From positions 57,543 to 121,542 of the forward strand of contig JBBCIS010000012.1 of the NCBI GenBank assembly GCA_037189845.1: a DNA stretch of 64,000 nt, given 5' to 3'. This DNA is from JAMLHH01 sp037189845 (GTDB taxonomy: Bacteria; Bacteroidota; Bacteroidia; Chitinophagales; JADIYW01). Positions 45,671 to 54,995 of this stretch are shown piece after piece. Position 1 is the stretch's first letter, and each line of letters begins with the position of its first letter. A program made the translations under genes and the position numbers. The notes under the pieces are model-generated. The model was not told where the DNA came from and did not search any database. It worked only from the letters and a program-made list of their open reading frames with translations.

Positions 45671-48139
45671 TTGCGGGAATATTCTTTAAAAGAGATTGCT
45701 CAGGCTGTGGACGGGCAAATATCATGCAGAGTTCTGCAGACTAATATCCACCAGATCTGCACAGACTCCCGCAGAGTTCTGAATCCATACAACACGTTAT
45801 TTTTTGCATTATCCGGCAAAAACAAAGACGGACATCAATATGTTTCTGATGCTTACGGTAAAGGAATCAGAAGCTTTATTGTACAAAATATTAATACGGA
45901 ATTATTTCCGGATGCAGCATTTATCATTGTAGATGACACATTACTGGCGTTACAAAAATTTGCTTCCCGGCACAGGACAAAATTCAATATTCCCGTCATT
46001 GGAATTACAGGCAGCAACGGCAAAACTGTTGTCAAAGAATGGCTGAATCAGATACTTCAACCGGAATTTGATGTCTGTCGAAGTCCCAAAAGCTATAACT
46101 CACAAATAGGAGTACCTCTTTCTGTTTTACAATTAGAGAGTCATCATACATTGGGAATTTTTGAAGCAGGAATTTCTACAACCAATGAAATGAGCAATCT
46201 TGCACAGATCATACTGCCTACGATAGGAATCTTTACCAATATAGGTCCGGCTCATGATGCCGGCTTTAGAGATTATGATGAGAAAATCAAAGAGAAGCTA
46301 TTGCTGTTTGAAAACTGTGAAAAGCTGATTTTCTCTTCAGATTATGAACAGATTGCTGCTCATATTCCCAAAAATCTGAAAACAGTCACCTGGGGTTGGA
46401 AAAAAGAGAGCAATTATCAGATCTTATCTCAGCATATCTTACAAAATCACACACACATTGAATTAATTACTCCAAAAGGAGGCGTGGAATTCAGCATACC
46501 TTTTACAGATAAGGCTTATGTAGAAGATTGTATGCATTGTATCATTCTGATGCTGGAGCTGGATTTTAAAGCCTCTGAGATCTCAAAGAAAATCTCCACC
46601 TTGAGGTTGCTGCCAATGCGGCTGGAGTTAAAGCACGGATTGAATGATTGTATCATCATAGATGACAGCTATAGCGCCGATTTATTATCGCTGGAAGCTG
46701 CCCTGGAATTTTTCAGACAGCAGGAAAGCAAAAAGAAAAAGACACTGATTATTTCTACCTTTGATCAGTCAGGCATGAATGATCTACAGCTTATAGACGA
46801 GCTGATCCGTCTGATTCGGGTCAATAAATTTCAAAAGGTTATAGCTGTTGGAAAATTATTTATCCAGTATGCCAGCAAGCTCAATCAGCTTAAGGTAGAG
46901 CTACATTGTTTTCCAACAACAGAAGATCTGCTCAGTCAGTTGGATGGTATAGATTTCGACAGAGAAGTAATTCTTATCAAAGGAGCGAGACAGTATCAGT
47001 TTGAAAGAGTGACTTATCAGTTACTGGGACAATCTCACAGGACTGTTTTAGAAATAGATCTGAATGCGCTTTCTGATAATTATAACGTTTTCAGGAGCTT
47101 TCTGAATAAGAATACTGGTATTATTCCTATGGTAAAAGCTTTTTCTTATGGAAGCGGAAGCAGTGAAATTGCCACCATGCTCGAAGAAAAAGGCGTGGAC
47201 TTTCTGGCAGTTGCTTATGTAGATGAAGGCATCAGGCTGAGAGAAGGTGGTATTACTACCAGAATTATGGTGATGAATCCTTCTGTCCAGGATTTTGAGA
47301 AAATGGTAGAGTTTCAGCTCGAGCCGGAAATTTACCAGTCTTCACTCCTGAGATCGTTGATTTATTACCTGGAAACTTCCGGGTACAATAGCCATCTTCA
47401 GATCCACCTGAAGATTGAAACGGGAATGAACAGGCTCGGATTTCAGTCTTTCATGCTGGATGATCTTATTCTGACACTGATAGATCAGGATGTCATAAAA
47501 GTGTCGACTATCTTCTCGCATCTGGCGGCGTCAGACGAACCGCTGATGGATGATTTTACCCGGGATCAACTGGAGAAGTTTGAAGAGTTGAGTCTGAAAA
47601 TCATGGAATCTTTAGACTATCCTATCAAACGGCATATTCTGAATTCCTCAGGAATAGTCCGGTTTCCCAAATATCAATATGACTATGTGCGATTGGGAAT
47701 CGGGCTGTATGGCGTAGACAGCTCTCATACTATTCAGTCCAGACTATCAATTATAGGCACGCTGAAGACAACGGTTTCCCAAGTGAAAGAAGTTCCGTTG
47801 GGAGAGACGGTTGGCTATGGAAGGAAAGGACAGAAAGATTATCCTGTTAAAATAGCTGTTATCGCTATCGGTTATGCAGACGGATACGACAGAAGATTCA
47901 GCAATGGAGTCGGAGAAGTATTTATCAGGGGGCAAAAAGCTAAAATAATTGGTAATGTCTGCATGGATATGTGCATGGCAGATATTACGCATATTCCTGA
48001 TATTAAGGATGGTGATGAAGTAGAGGTTTACGGCAAAAATATATCTATCATTGAATGTGCAGAAAAGATAGGAACCATTCCCTACGAATTACTGACAAAA
48101 ATTTCCAGAAGAGTAAGAAGAGTCTATTACTGGAATTAA
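45671..48139 (+). CDS. Fused MurF ligase and alanine racemase
   Basis: An 822-aa bifunctional enzyme. The N-terminal half (about 1-450) is MurF, with ATP loop 'TGSNGKT' (113-119), and adds D-Ala-D-Ala to UDP-MurNAc-tripeptide. The C-terminal half (about 455-822) is alanine racemase, with PLP-binding Lys489 ('MVKAFSYG') and catalytic Tyr716 ('VGYGRKGQ'); it supplies the D-alanine used upstream. This fusion is known in Bacteroidota. The start must be TTG 45671 or a later codon, because a stop lies two codons upstream and no ATG occurs near. Confidence 0.93.
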   Translation: MREYSLKEIAQAVDGQISCRVLQTNIHQICTDSRRVLNPYNTLFFALSGKNKDGHQYVSDAYGKGIRSFIVQNINTELFPDAAFIIVDDTLLALQKFASRHRTKFNIPVIGITGSNGKTVVKEWLNQILQPEFDVCRSPKSYNSQIGVPLSVLQLESHHTLGIFEAGISTTNEMSNLAQIILPTIGIFTNIGPAHDAGFRDYDEKIKEKLLLFENCEKLIFSSDYEQIAAHIPKNLKTVTWGWKKESNYQILSQHILQNHTHIELITPKGGVEFSIPFTDKAYVEDCMHCIILMLELDFKASEISKKISTLRLLPMRLELKHGLNDCIIIDDSYSADLLSLEAALEFFRQQESKKKKTLIISTFDQSGMNDLQLIDELIRLIRVNKFQKVIAVGKLFIQYASKLNQLKVELHCFPTTEDLLSQLDGIDFDREVILIKGARQYQFERVTYQLLGQSHRTVLEIDLNALSDNYNVFRSFLNKNTGIIPMVKAFSYGSGSSEIATMLEEKGVDFLAVAYVDEGIRLREGGITTRIMVMNPSVQDFEKMVEFQLEPEIYQSSLLRSLIYYLETSGYNSHLQIHLKIETGMNRLGFQSFMLDDLILTLIDQDVIKVSTIFSHLAASDEPLMDDFTRDQLEKFEELSLKIMESLDYPIKRHILNSSGIVRFPKYQYDYVRLGIGLYGVDSSHTIQSRLSIIGTLKTTVSQVKEVPLGETVGYGRKGQKDYPVKIAVIAIGYADGYDRRFSNGVGEVFIRGQKAKIIGNVCMDMCMADITHIPDIKDGDEVEVYGKNISIIECAEKIGTIPYELLTKISRRVRRVYYWN

Positions 48140-48498
48140 TATTTGAAGATATTCCTTTTGAATGAGGCTTCACCACCTTGTTCTTATGAGAGGAATGCAA
48201 CGTACTTATTCTGACATCTTTCAAAAACAAAAGCTCATCAATACACAGCGTGTAAAAGGTTTTACCCATTTATGTGACAGACCGGAGCAATGGAAGGTAT
48301 TTTACAAGTACAGTAAGATAAAAAACAATGTTATCTGAGATTTCAGATCACTAAGAAACAAAGCGAAATCATTTATTTTCTTTCTGCGATAATTATCTTT
48401 TTTATGTTAATAATAACATAACAGAGAGTGCTCATATAATTTAATATTTTTACAAAGTTTTAACACTTTTTGAACACGCAAACCCTCAAAGAGCCCAC
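48140..48498. other. 359-base gap with small inverted repeats
   Basis: No gene is supported here. AT-rich DNA contains a short hairpin ATCTGA/TCAGAT near 48334-48349 and a palindrome TATGTTA/TAACATA at 48403-48420, which could be an operator for the FG-GAP gene. No exact TAnnTTTG box was found close to the ATG at 48499. Confidence 0.35.
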
Positions 48499-50814
48499 AT
48501 GAAAAAAATAATAGCATTTGCTGTCCTGACAGCAAGCTTTTTTAATTTGTTTGCAGATAGCGAACATACAGGATGCGATCATACGCTAAACCAAAATTTA
48601 CCATTCCGGTTTGATGTTGTCAACAGTAGAGAAGATGGTAGTATTTTCAGAGAAATAACAGAAGAGTCGGGAATTAATTACAATGGTGTTTCATTTGGTC
48701 ATGCTTGGGCGGATATAGACAGAGATGGCTTTCCCGATGTATTTTGTTCCGGCCACGGATGGCCTACCTTGTACATGAACAACCAGAACGGGACATTCAG
48801 GAACGTAGAAATTGACTATTATAAACAATATGATACGCTACCTGACGGAACAGTATATCCCTACCGGTTTTTTGATATGCACGGAGTTTCATTCTGTGAT
48901 ATCAATAATGATGGGTGGCCGGATTTATATGTGCAGCTGGGAGGAGATATGGGTAACAGCCAGGGCAAAGAAAATATGTTGTTTCTCAATGATAATGGCC
49001 ACCTGATCGTCAGTAACCGCTCTGGTGAATTTGGATTGAAAGACTCATTGGGAAGAGGACGGTCTACTATCTGGTTCGATATTGACGGAGACGATTATCT
49101 GGAGGCGCTTCTTACCAATTTTAACCGTCATGAAGGCAACTTTTTGACATCCTTATATAAATATGACCCGGGTAGTGAGAAATACACAAATATTACCGAT
49201 CTGGGATTATTAAGACATGATTTTCACAGTGCGACACTGATCCGCGATCACAAAAATCAAAGAAATAATATCCTGACTGTTGCAAGCATAGGTAATGGTA
49301 TCAATATCTATGAAACAGATAATTATCCTTTTAAAAATATCTTTCGCGATGCTCATTGGGGCACCAGAGATGTTGCAGTAGGAGATTTCAACGGAGATGG
49401 GATGCAGGATATATTTATCGCAGCTAATCAGTATTCTTCAGAAGCAGCTCTATACGACGATACCACTTTACTGATCTATCTCTATGCTCAATCCAGAGCT
49501 ATTCATTATAATCAGGAAAACAGAGTTTCTTTTAAAACGAAAGGCCCTATAAAAGTGGAATCTGCAATTTATCCCTATAAAGGCGATGTGAAGAAATACT
49601 GGCGCATAGGCTCCAGAGGCTATCACCCGACAGAAAATACCTTTGTACTGGATCCGGAACTGAATAATAATAAATATATCAATAAAGGATGTCTGTTATG
49701 TCTTGGTCCGTTCATCGGTTATCACCCGGAATTGGACATATGGGAAATTTATCAAAACGACCCGATAGATAATATTCAATCTGCCATAAAGATTACATCT
49801 GATGCACCTATTACAGATATAAGGACTCATAATTTTAATAATAATTCTGTCAAAACTCCTGATAAAATGCTGATAGCTCAGTCGAACGGCCGGTATCAGG
49901 AAGATTCGAAATTTCTGCTCAATGACATTAATCAAACTTCTGCTGTTTCGGTAGTTGCTGCTGATTTTGACAATGATATGGATCTGGATTTAGTGCTGTC
50001 TTGTCAGGGTTCTGCTATCAATTATTCCAACAAATATTATGAAAATGACGGGAGCGGCAAATTTACTGTGATTGAAGGCTTTGGCGCAGAAGGCCAAATA
50101 TTAGGGAGAGGAGGATCAGTAAGCTATGCGGATATTAATGGAGATGGATTTCTTGATTTATTCTTTGAAAACGGAGAAGGTCAATTGTCTGATGATGGTC
50201 AACCGCTACATTTTAATGACGGGCCATACCAGCTGTTTTTGAATAAAGGGAATGATAATAACTGGATAAAAATCAATTTGACTGATGCAGCGAGTACGGG
50301 TAATAAAATGGCTATAGGGGCTGTCATTCATTGTTATGCCGGAGGTAAAAAGCAAATGCGGCTGAAGGGTTCAGAAAATCATGCATTTACACAAAATGAT
50401 CCGGTTATTCATTTCGGACTTGCACAAAATGCAGTTGTTGACAGCCTGGAAATTATCTGGCCTAATGGTGATGTATCAGTGCTTTATGATTTATCTGCCA
50501 ACAGAACTTATGATATATCCAGCAAGATCATAGCTGTTCCAACCTCTGAAAAGGATCTGAAAAATAACCAGCTACATATTTATCCTAATCCTACGAACGG
50601 ACAGCTCAGGGTTGAATTTGATGGTGTAAGATCCGTGAAAGGTATAGAAATTTATTCCTTAAATGGTCAGATGGTGCAACAGCAATTGCTGAACAAGTTT
50701 ACAAATTACATTGCACTAAACCAGCTTCAGCTGAAAGAGAATGGAAATTACATTCTGAAAATAGATTTTGAAGACGGTTCTTTTGCAAGCACAAAATTTA
50801 TGTTTGTCAAATAA
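48499..50814 (+). CDS. FG-GAP/UnbV (ASPIC) repeat protein with T9SS tail
   Basis: A 771-aa exported protein. After a signal peptide (about 1-20) come FG-GAP/VCBS beta-propeller repeats with calcium-type acidic loops ('ADIDRDGFPDVF', 'CDINNDGWPDLY', 'GDFNGDGMQDIF', 'ADFDNDMDLDLV', 'ADINGDGFLDLF'). An ASPIC/UnbV domain (about 580-680) has 'GAVIHCYAGGKKQMR' and 'IIWPNGDVSVL'. The last 85 residues are a type A T9SS sorting domain ('LHIYPNPTNGQLRVEF'). It is a large surface or secreted protein, perhaps adhesive or a carbohydrate binder. It is closed by a hairpin shared with the convergent epimerase gene. Confidence 0.8.
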   Translation: MKKIIAFAVLTASFFNLFADSEHTGCDHTLNQNLPFRFDVVNSREDGSIFREITEESGINYNGVSFGHAWADIDRDGFPDVFCSGHGWPTLYMNNQNGTFRNVEIDYYKQYDTLPDGTVYPYRFFDMHGVSFCDINNDGWPDLYVQLGGDMGNSQGKENMLFLNDNGHLIVSNRSGEFGLKDSLGRGRSTIWFDIDGDDYLEALLTNFNRHEGNFLTSLYKYDPGSEKYTNITDLGLLRHDFHSATLIRDHKNQRNNILTVASIGNGINIYETDNYPFKNIFRDAHWGTRDVAVGDFNGDGMQDIFIAANQYSSEAALYDDTTLLIYLYAQSRAIHYNQENRVSFKTKGPIKVESAIYPYKGDVKKYWRIGSRGYHPTENTFVLDPELNNNKYINKGCLLCLGPFIGYHPELDIWEIYQNDPIDNIQSAIKITSDAPITDIRTHNFNNNSVKTPDKMLIAQSNGRYQEDSKFLLNDINQTSAVSVVAADFDNDMDLDLVLSCQGSAINYSNKYYENDGSGKFTVIEGFGAEGQILGRGGSVSYADINGDGFLDLFFENGEGQLSDDGQPLHFNDGPYQLFLNKGNDNNWIKINLTDAASTGNKMAIGAVIHCYAGGKKQMRLKGSENHAFTQNDPVIHFGLAQNAVVDSLEIIWPNGDVSVLYDLSANRTYDISSKIIAVPTSEKDLKNNQLHIYPNPTNGQLRVEFDGVRSVKGIEIYSLNGQMVQQQLLNKFTNYIALNQLQLKENGNYILKIDFEDGSFASTKFMFVK

Positions 50815-50851
50815 CAATTGACAAAAGAATATTCAAAAAATAGAGCGTCAG

Positions 50852-50874
50852 AGGATTATTTCAATAATCCTTTT
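50852..50874 (+). terminator. Hairpin between convergent genes
   Basis: AGGATTATT (50852-50860) pairs with AATAATCCT (50863-50871) and is followed by T residues. It also covers the stop codon of the minus-strand epimerase gene. Confidence 0.6.
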
Positions 50875-51998
50875 GCTCTCATTTCCTCTAAAGAGGCTTC
50901 GTATTTGTCAGACATGATCGTTTGCTCATTGACCCAGTCAGTGAACCTTTTGATTCCTTCTTTAAAAGATACTTTTGCTTTGAATCCAAGAAGATTTTCC
51001 GCTTTCTGCATATCAGCTACATTGTGACGAATATCGCCCTTTCTGAATTGACCTGTGACCTGTACGGGTACTTCTACGCCATAATTGTTCATGAGCTCCT
51101 GAGCAACTTCTAAAACTGATGTGGCAATTCCTGTCCCCACATTGAATGACTGATAGTTAGCTTCCGGTTTCTCAATACCGAGAACTGTTGCATCTACTAC
51201 GTCGTCTATGTATACAAAATCCCTGCTTTCAGTACCATCTTCAAAGATATTGATATCCTTACCACCTTTAATTCTTGTTGAGAAAATAGATAAGATTCCG
51301 GTATATGGATTGTTAAGCGATTGTCCCGGGCCGTATACATTCTGATATCTGAATGCCACCGCCGGAACGCCTATTGCCTGGCAGGTAATCATGATAGATT
51401 GTTCCTGATAGTATTTCGTCAGGCCATAAATAGAATTAGGCTGAATCCTGGACCATTCATCAGTATGCTCCAGCACGGCATTTACACCTGTATGTGGGCA
51501 TTTTACTTCAAAATCACCCTTCTCCATATCTTCCTCTTTTCTGCCCAATGGATATACAGCAGTGTTTAATTCAGGTGAAAAATACTTTCCTTCCCCATAA
51601 ATTGCCCTGGAAGATGCTACAATGACCTTTTCTACAGAATGTCTGGAATTGGTCAGAATATCCAGGAAAAGAGATGTCCCGTTGACATTGACGTTAGAGT
51701 ACTTTTCAATCTGATACATGGATTGTCCGGTACCGGTTTCAGCAGCAAGATGAACGACTATCTGCTGTCCCTCCAATGCTTTTTCCCAATCTGATTTGTT
51801 CTGTACATCACCTAAAATAAAATGAACTTTATCCTTAATACCCTGATACAAAACGGATGTTTCAGCACTTCCGTGAATTTGTGGTGAAAGGTTATCCAGT
51901 ATGGTAATCTTATGACCTTTTTCGATCAGCTTATTTGCCAATCTGGTGCCGATAAAGCCTGCACCACCAGTGATCAGTATATTTTTACTAGTGTTCAT
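50856..51998 (-). CDS. NAD-dependent sugar epimerase/dehydratase
   Basis: A 380-aa extended SDR enzyme acting on nucleotide sugars. The NAD loop is 'TGGAGFIG' (10-17), and the active site has Ser129/Ser130 and Tyr191-x3-Lys195 ('YGLTKYYQEQ'). About 60 residues lie between Ser130 and Tyr191, more than in GalE, with 'VLEHTDEWSRIQPNSIYGLT', a pattern I associate with dTDP-L-rhamnose 4-epimerase (WbiB-like). That substrate assignment is tentative. It is the last gene of a three-gene operon with a GT2 transferase and a sulfotransferase (one-base gap upstream). Confidence 0.85.
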   Translation of the reverse strand: MNTSKNILITGGAGFIGTRLANKLIEKGHKITILDNLSPQIHGSAETSVLYQGIKDKVHFILGDVQNKSDWEKALEGQQIVVHLAAETGTGQSMYQIEKYSNVNVNGTSLFLDILTNSRHSVEKVIVASSRAIYGEGKYFSPELNTAVYPLGRKEEDMEKGDFEVKCPHTGVNAVLEHTDEWSRIQPNSIYGLTKYYQEQSIMITCQAIGVPAVAFRYQNVYGPGQSLNNPYTGILSIFSTRIKGGKDINIFEDGTESRDFVYIDDVVDATVLGIEKPEANYQSFNVGTGIATSVLEVAQELMNNYGVEVPVQVTGQFRKGDIRHNVADMQKAENLLGFKAKVSFKEGIKRFTDWVNEQTIMSDKYEASLEEMRAKGLLK

Positions 51999-51999
51999 T

Positions 52000-52938
52000 T
52001 TATGCTCTGATGATTAGTTTGATGGTATGATAAATGGTGTTCTTAAAAAATCTGTTTTTAACAATCAGCCATTTGCGTTTGAATCCTTTGGTTGTTTTTA
52101 AAGAGATAAAATCCCTGAGCATACTTTGCTGCTCATCATTCAGATCCGGGTGTAATCTTTCTAAAACGGCCTGAGCCTGATCTACCTGCTTGAACAGATA
52201 ATTGTGGAAATTCTGATTATTTACTTTGCTCCTGAGGTCTTTTGCAGCTTCTTTCTTATGCTCACTTGCGGATCTGCTGGCATTGCTGTCGTGAACTCTG
52301 TGATAAATTAATGCTTCATCCAGAAATGCTATTTTTCCGGTCAGCGAAGAAATAATCGAAAGCCAATGGTCATGTAATAATGCCCTTTGATCAATAGGTG
52401 AGGCAATTTCCAATAGCTTTCTGTTGATGATGGTAGCACAGCCATATGGTACATTCTGCATGAGCAGCTGGTGAGGTCCTAGTGCCGTCTCATCCAGCCT
52501 GTCTTTTTCCATCAGTGATGTGCTGATGATGTTCAATTGATCGTCGCACAAAACCAGGTCGCAGAACACCATGACAGCTATATCAGGATAATTATCCTCT
52601 ACTTCAAGAATTTTTTGCATCTGAAGGCTCAGCTTAGAGGGATGCCATTTGTCATCCTGATCCGAGAAACAGATATACGGAGCTCTTGAAAATTCCATGA
52701 GCCTGTTGAAATTCTGTGTAGGTCCCAGATTTTTTAAATCATCTTCAATGATTTCAATCTTTTGAGGGTAAAGCCCTTTCCATTTTGCAAGAATATTGAG
52801 CGTCTGGTCAGTAGAGCCGTCATCTCTGACAACTATCCTGAAATCGTGGAACTCCTGTTCAAAGATGGATCTGAACTGTTCGTCCAGAAACTTCTCACCA
52901 TTGTATGTGGCCAGTAAAATATCTACTTTTTCAGACAT
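52000..52938 (-). CDS. GT2 family glycosyltransferase
   Basis: A 312-aa GT-A enzyme. 'DILLATYNGEKFLDEQFRSI' (begins at residue 6), 'VRDDGSTDQT' and 'CFSDQDDKWHP' are the nucleotide and metal-binding motifs of rhamnosyltransferase-like GT2 proteins. The C-terminal 90 residues are helical and basic. With an epimerase of probable rhamnose type next to it, transfer of a deoxysugar is a reasonable guess. It lies two bases after the sulfotransferase gene. Confidence 0.85.
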   Translation of the reverse strand: MSEKVDILLATYNGEKFLDEQFRSIFEQEFHDFRIVVRDDGSTDQTLNILAKWKGLYPQKIEIIEDDLKNLGPTQNFNRLMEFSRAPYICFSDQDDKWHPSKLSLQMQKILEVEDNYPDIAVMVFCDLVLCDDQLNIISTSLMEKDRLDETALGPHQLLMQNVPYGCATIINRKLLEIASPIDQRALLHDHWLSIISSLTGKIAFLDEALIYHRVHDSNASRSASEHKKEAAKDLRSKVNNQNFHNYLFKQVDQAQAVLERLHPDLNDEQQSMLRDFISLKTTKGFKRKWLIVKNRFFKNTIYHTIKLIIRA

Positions 52939-52940
52939 AG

Positions 52941-53795
52941 CTAAACGGTGATTTTGTCATAATGAAGCAATTTCATCAACGGTTTATCCTTGATGTTCAA
53001 ATATACTTCCATTGCTTCCGGATTTCTTATAAAGGCAAAACTTCTGTCACTTTTAACAGATTTCACCTGTTCTTTAATATCTGACGGAGAAAACTGTAAT
53101 CCACAGAACCTGGCAATTTCCTCCAGCTGAGATGCAGGGTTCGCCAGGAAGTCTTCATATCTCACGTGCTTCATATCCGGAAAAGATTTTTCCAGCTCTA
53201 CACACCGGGAAACATATTCCTCCCATAGGTTATACCCTTCCTCCAGAGAATATAGCCTGAAATTGGTGTGATAGTTATGACTGATAAGAAAGTCTCTTTT
53301 CAGCTTTTTCTTCCAGTTTAAAGTATATCTGTTTTTCATCACCAGATCTCTCTCTATAAAGCTGCTGATAGAATCAATCGGGTTTCTGTATATATGAAGA
53401 ACCTTGGCATCCGGAAATATTTCCTTCCACAGGTCTATAGTGAAAGAGTTTTTAGGATCTTTCCAGCCCCAAGGAAAATCCAGCTCTTTGATACTTTTAA
53501 AATGATTGTATTTATTGCCTAAAAACTTTTTCTTTTTAGGACTGCTGATAAAGTGCTGTAAATCATTGACCAGAATTTCTTTTGTTCTGGGATTCAGATA
53601 TCTGAAATTATACGGCAGATCAGCTCTGCATAGAGCTATGTCAAAAATCCAGTTGTTGATATTCCAGAAAAACAATGCTTCATTATTGACTTCTTTCTGA
53701 TCTCCTACAAAAAGGCCCAGATTTTCCAGCATTTTTGTGACCATAGTAGTTCCGGATCGGTGCATTCCTACGATAATAACTGGAGAAGTCGGCAT
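52941..53795 (-). CDS. Sulfotransferase
   Basis: A 284-aa PAPS-dependent sulfotransferase. The 5'-phosphosulfate loop is 'VGMHRSGTTMVTKML' (9-23), and the 3'-phosphate site is 'IYRNPIDSISSF' near residue 136. 'RYEDFLANPASQLEEIARF' is the usual C-terminal motif. It is not closely similar to the sulfotransferase at 8429, so the genome has at least two glycan sulfation steps. First gene of the operon 53795-50856, with a promoter box at 53821-53828. Confidence 0.87.
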   Translation of the reverse strand: MPTSPVIIVGMHRSGTTMVTKMLENLGLFVGDQKEVNNEALFFWNINNWIFDIALCRADLPYNFRYLNPRTKEILVNDLQHFISSPKKKKFLGNKYNHFKSIKELDFPWGWKDPKNSFTIDLWKEIFPDAKVLHIYRNPIDSISSFIERDLVMKNRYTLNWKKKLKRDFLISHNYHTNFRLYSLEEGYNLWEEYVSRCVELEKSFPDMKHVRYEDFLANPASQLEEIARFCGLQFSPSDIKEQVKSVKSDRSFAFIRNPEAMEVYLNIKDKPLMKLLHYDKITV

Positions 53796-53820
53796 TGCTT
53801 TTATTAAAAGTGAATAAATG

Positions 53821-53828
53821 CAAAAATA
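53821..53828 (-). promoter_or_regulatory. -10 box of the second glycan operon
   Basis: TATTTTTG on the minus strand, an exact TAnnTTTG, 25 bases before ATG 53795. Confidence 0.55.
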
Positions 53829-53977
53829 TCAAATACTCTATGGTTCTGATATTTTTTTTATCAGAAACTGATTTTAAGGCAAAATTTGGATACAATTTTT
53901 TGCTTTCAGGCAAAATATCAGGATTAATACCCTGGAGATTATGTAATTGAAACCCGTTTTCTTAAGAATAGAATCTG

Positions 53978-53985
53978 TATTTTTG
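53978..53985 (+). promoter_or_regulatory. -10 box before dapD
   Basis: TATTTTTG, an exact TAnnTTTG, 20 bases before ATG 54006. A TTTT run at 53957-53960 may serve as a weak -33. Confidence 0.55.
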
Positions 53986-54005
53986 CGCCTACAAACTAAA
54001 AAACC

Positions 54006-54821
54006 ATGCAAGACATTAAAGAAATCATTGAAAAAGCCTGGGATGATCGTTCATTATTGACAGATCCAAATACATTGAATGCAATAGAGGAAGTTGTAGC
54101 AAATCTGGACAAAGGAACATTACGTGTAGCTGAACCTGCTGAAAATGGCTGGGTAGTGAATGACTGGGTGAAAAAAGCAGTAATTCTTTATTTTCCTACG
54201 CAGAAAATGGAAACGATTGAAGTTGGTCCTTTTGAATATCATGATAAAATTCCGTTGAAAAAAGATTATGCATCCCAGGGTGTACGTGTAGTGCCTAATG
54301 CAGTCGCAAGATATGGTGCATATCTGGAGAGAGGAGTCGTCATGATGCCTTCATACGTCAACATAGGCGCATATGTAGGAAGCGGAACAATGGTGGATAC
54401 ATGGGCTACAGTAGGCTCTTGTGCTCAGATCGGTAAAGATGTCCATTTGAGCGGAGGTGTAGGTATCGGTGGCGTACTGGAGCCAGTACAGGCTGCGCCG
54501 GTGATCATCGAAGATGGTTGCTTCATTGGTTCAAGATGCATTGTAGTAGAAGGAGTAAAAGTAGAAAAAGAAGCCGTGTTAGGTGCAAATGTAGTTTTAA
54601 CGAAATCAACTAAAATTATCGATGTATCAGGTCCTGAGCCTATTGAATACAGAGGTGTTGTACCTGCGAGATCAGTAGTCATTCCGGGTTCAATTCCAAA
54701 AGAATTCCCTGCAGGAACTTTTCAGGTACCATGTGCATTGATCATTGGTCAGAGAAAAGCTTCTACGGATTTGAAAACATCTCTGAACGACGCTTTGAGA
54801 GATTTCAATGTAGCGGTATAG
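54006..54821 (+). CDS. dapD: Tetrahydrodipicolinate N-succinyltransferase
   Basis: A 271-aa left-handed beta-helix acyltransferase. It succinylates tetrahydrodipicolinate in the succinylase branch of lysine and diaminopimelate synthesis. 'VRVVPNAVARYGAYLERGVV' (begins near 95), 'MPSYVNIGAYVGSGTMVDTW' and 'GSCAQIGKDVHLSGGVGIGG' are diagnostic hexapeptide repeats. Length is normal. Monocistronic, with its own promoter and terminator. Confidence 0.96.
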   Translation: MQDIKEIIEKAWDDRSLLTDPNTLNAIEEVVANLDKGTLRVAEPAENGWVVNDWVKKAVILYFPTQKMETIEVGPFEYHDKIPLKKDYASQGVRVVPNAVARYGAYLERGVVMMPSYVNIGAYVGSGTMVDTWATVGSCAQIGKDVHLSGGVGIGGVLEPVQAAPVIIEDGCFIGSRCIVVEGVKVEKEAVLGANVVLTKSTKIIDVSGPEPIEYRGVVPARSVVIPGSIPKEFPAGTFQVPCALIIGQRKASTDLKTSLNDALRDFNVAV

Positions 54822-54848
54822 CATAAAAGAAAACAAATATTGATACGG

Positions 54849-54878
54849 GCTCTGAATACATGATGTTCAGAGCTTTTT
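54849..54878 (+). terminator. Intrinsic terminator after dapD
   Basis: GCTCTGAA (54849-54856) pairs with TTCAGAGC (54866-54873), followed by five T residues. Confidence 0.88.
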
Positions 54879-54995
54879 ATTTATATAGAATAGTTTTTAA
54901 GATATCTTTAGCTGAATCATTCTTATCCCTATGGTGTGGATATTTAGATATGAGCCCTCTATAGATAATCAGAACTAACTCCTTAACTTCAAGAC

